A stretch of DNA of 7,062 nucleotides from Methyloceanibacter sp. (GTDB lineage: Bacteria; Pseudomonadota; Alphaproteobacteria; Rhizobiales; Methyloligellaceae), in the NCBI GenBank assembly GCA_016649675.1, contig JAENXG010000125.1, positions 1 to 7,062 of the forward strand. Direction: 5' to 3'. Below the pieces are notes generated by a model that was not told the DNA's origin, made no database searches, and saw nothing but the letters and a program-made list of their open reading frames with translations. The translations under genes were made by a program, and so were the position numbers. This document shows, piece after piece, positions 6,424 through 7,062 of the stretch; positions within the stretch are counted from its first letter, which is position 1, and each line of letters begins with the position of its first letter.

Positions 6424-7062
6424 CTACTTCGCCGTGAGCCGCAGGCGGGCGGGGCCGGCGAGGCGGGCAAGCCTCTCCCGCTTCTCGGGCGCCACGCGAA
6501 TGCGCAAGGAGGTCACCCCCTCGCCCATGTCCGACCGCTCGATCACCTCGCAATTCTCGTAGATCCAGTTCGAGAGCGAGCCCTCCTCCGGCCTGAGCGC
6601 GATCTCGATGGTCTCGCGGCGGCGATTGAGCTTCCGCTCGATCTCGCTGCGCAAGGCTTCGAGGCCGAACCCCGTCGCCGCCGAGACGAGGACGGCGCCG
6701 GCGCGGGGCGCCTCGTTTCCGGCGCGCTGCAAGGCTGTTTGATCGAGGAGGTCGGCCTTGTTCCAGACCTCGAGCAATCGGTCGGGCTCTCCGTCCGCGT
6801 CGATGCCGAGCTCCTTCAGAACGACGTTCACGTCGGCCCGCTGGCTTCCGCTTGCCGCATCGGCGATGTCGCGGACATGCAGGATGAGGTCGGCCTCCAG
6901 CACCTCTTCGAGGGTGGCGCGAAAGGCCGCGATCAGCGTGGTCGGCAAGTCCGAGATGAAACCCACGGTGTCGGAGAGGAGCGCCTTCGATCCGCCGGGA
7001 AGGGGCAAAGACCGAAAGGTCGGATCGAGCGTGGCGAACAGCGTATCCTCGGCAAGCACCGA
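6424..7062 (-). CDS. hflX: GTPase HflX, C-terminal part (cut by right edge)
   Basis: HflX is a ribosome-associated GTPase of the Obg-HflX group that splits stalled or stressed ribosomes. The 212 visible codons begin inside the G domain. SVLAEDTLFATLDPTFR (1-17) contains the switch I/G2 threonine region. DTVGFISDLP (31-40) is the G3 motif in its HflX form. LHVRDIADAA (61-70) is a typical HflX sequence, NKAD (101-104) is the G4 base-recognition motif, and VSAATG (126-131) is G5. A short C-terminal domain (about 151-212) follows and ends at a TAG at 6426-6424. The N-terminal HflX domain and P-loop lie beyond the right edge. In many alphaproteobacteria hflX follows hfq and mazG lies downstream on the same strand; here mazG is adjacent but convergent, with a 16-bp gap and no convincing terminator between them. 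Confidence 0.95.
   Translation of the reverse strand, partial: SVLAEDTLFATLDPTFRSLPLPGGSKALLSDTVGFISDLPTTLIAAFRATLEEVLEADLILHVRDIADAASGSQRADVNVVLKELGIDADGEPDRLLEVWNKADLLDQTALQRAGNEAPRAGAVLVSAATGFGLEALRSEIERKLNRRRETIEIALRPEEGSLSNWIYENCEVIERSDMGEGVTSLRIRVAPEKRERLARLAGPARLRLTAK

Overview
The window is a GC-rich stretch of a Gram-negative chromosome, most likely from an alphaproteobacterium and probably Hyphomicrobiales/Rhizobiales-like. I infer this from protein style, GC-rich codon use, and an lptF-lptG-lptD run in one transcriptional unit. No genus is claimed. All genes are core housekeeping genes. I see no mobile element, CRISPR array, tRNA/rRNA gene or defence cassette.

The left half (1-3564, minus strand) is a lipopolysaccharide-export operon transcribed right to left as lptF, lptG, lptD. 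The junctions are tight: a 4-base GTGA overlap between lptF and lptG, and a 1-base TGATG overlap between lptG and lptD. The lptD gene is cut by the left edge. LptF and LptG are the permease subunits of the inner-membrane LptB2FG extractor. LptD is the outer-membrane translocon, so one operon encodes both ends of the LPS bridge.

A divergent intergenic region (3565-3857) separates lptF from pepA, a leucyl aminopeptidase on the plus strand with all expected metal and catalytic residues. The same head-to-head lptF/pepA pairing exists in Escherichia coli, so the junction looks ancient. It contains two overlapping perfect palindromes. After pepA comes a 168-bp spacer with an AT-rich island, a 7-bp inverted repeat and a possible 31-codon small ORF whose stop overlaps the mazG start. 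Then comes mazG, a two-domain nucleoside triphosphate pyrophosphohydrolase. On the right edge, the C-terminal part of hflX (ribosome-associated GTPase) lies on the minus strand, convergent with mazG and 16 bp from it.

I did not find a convincing undescribed system. The observations most worth a second look are the small ORF and inverted repeat in the mazG leader, the palindrome pair in the lptF/pepA divergent region, and the closely spaced CxxC cysteine pair in LptD.
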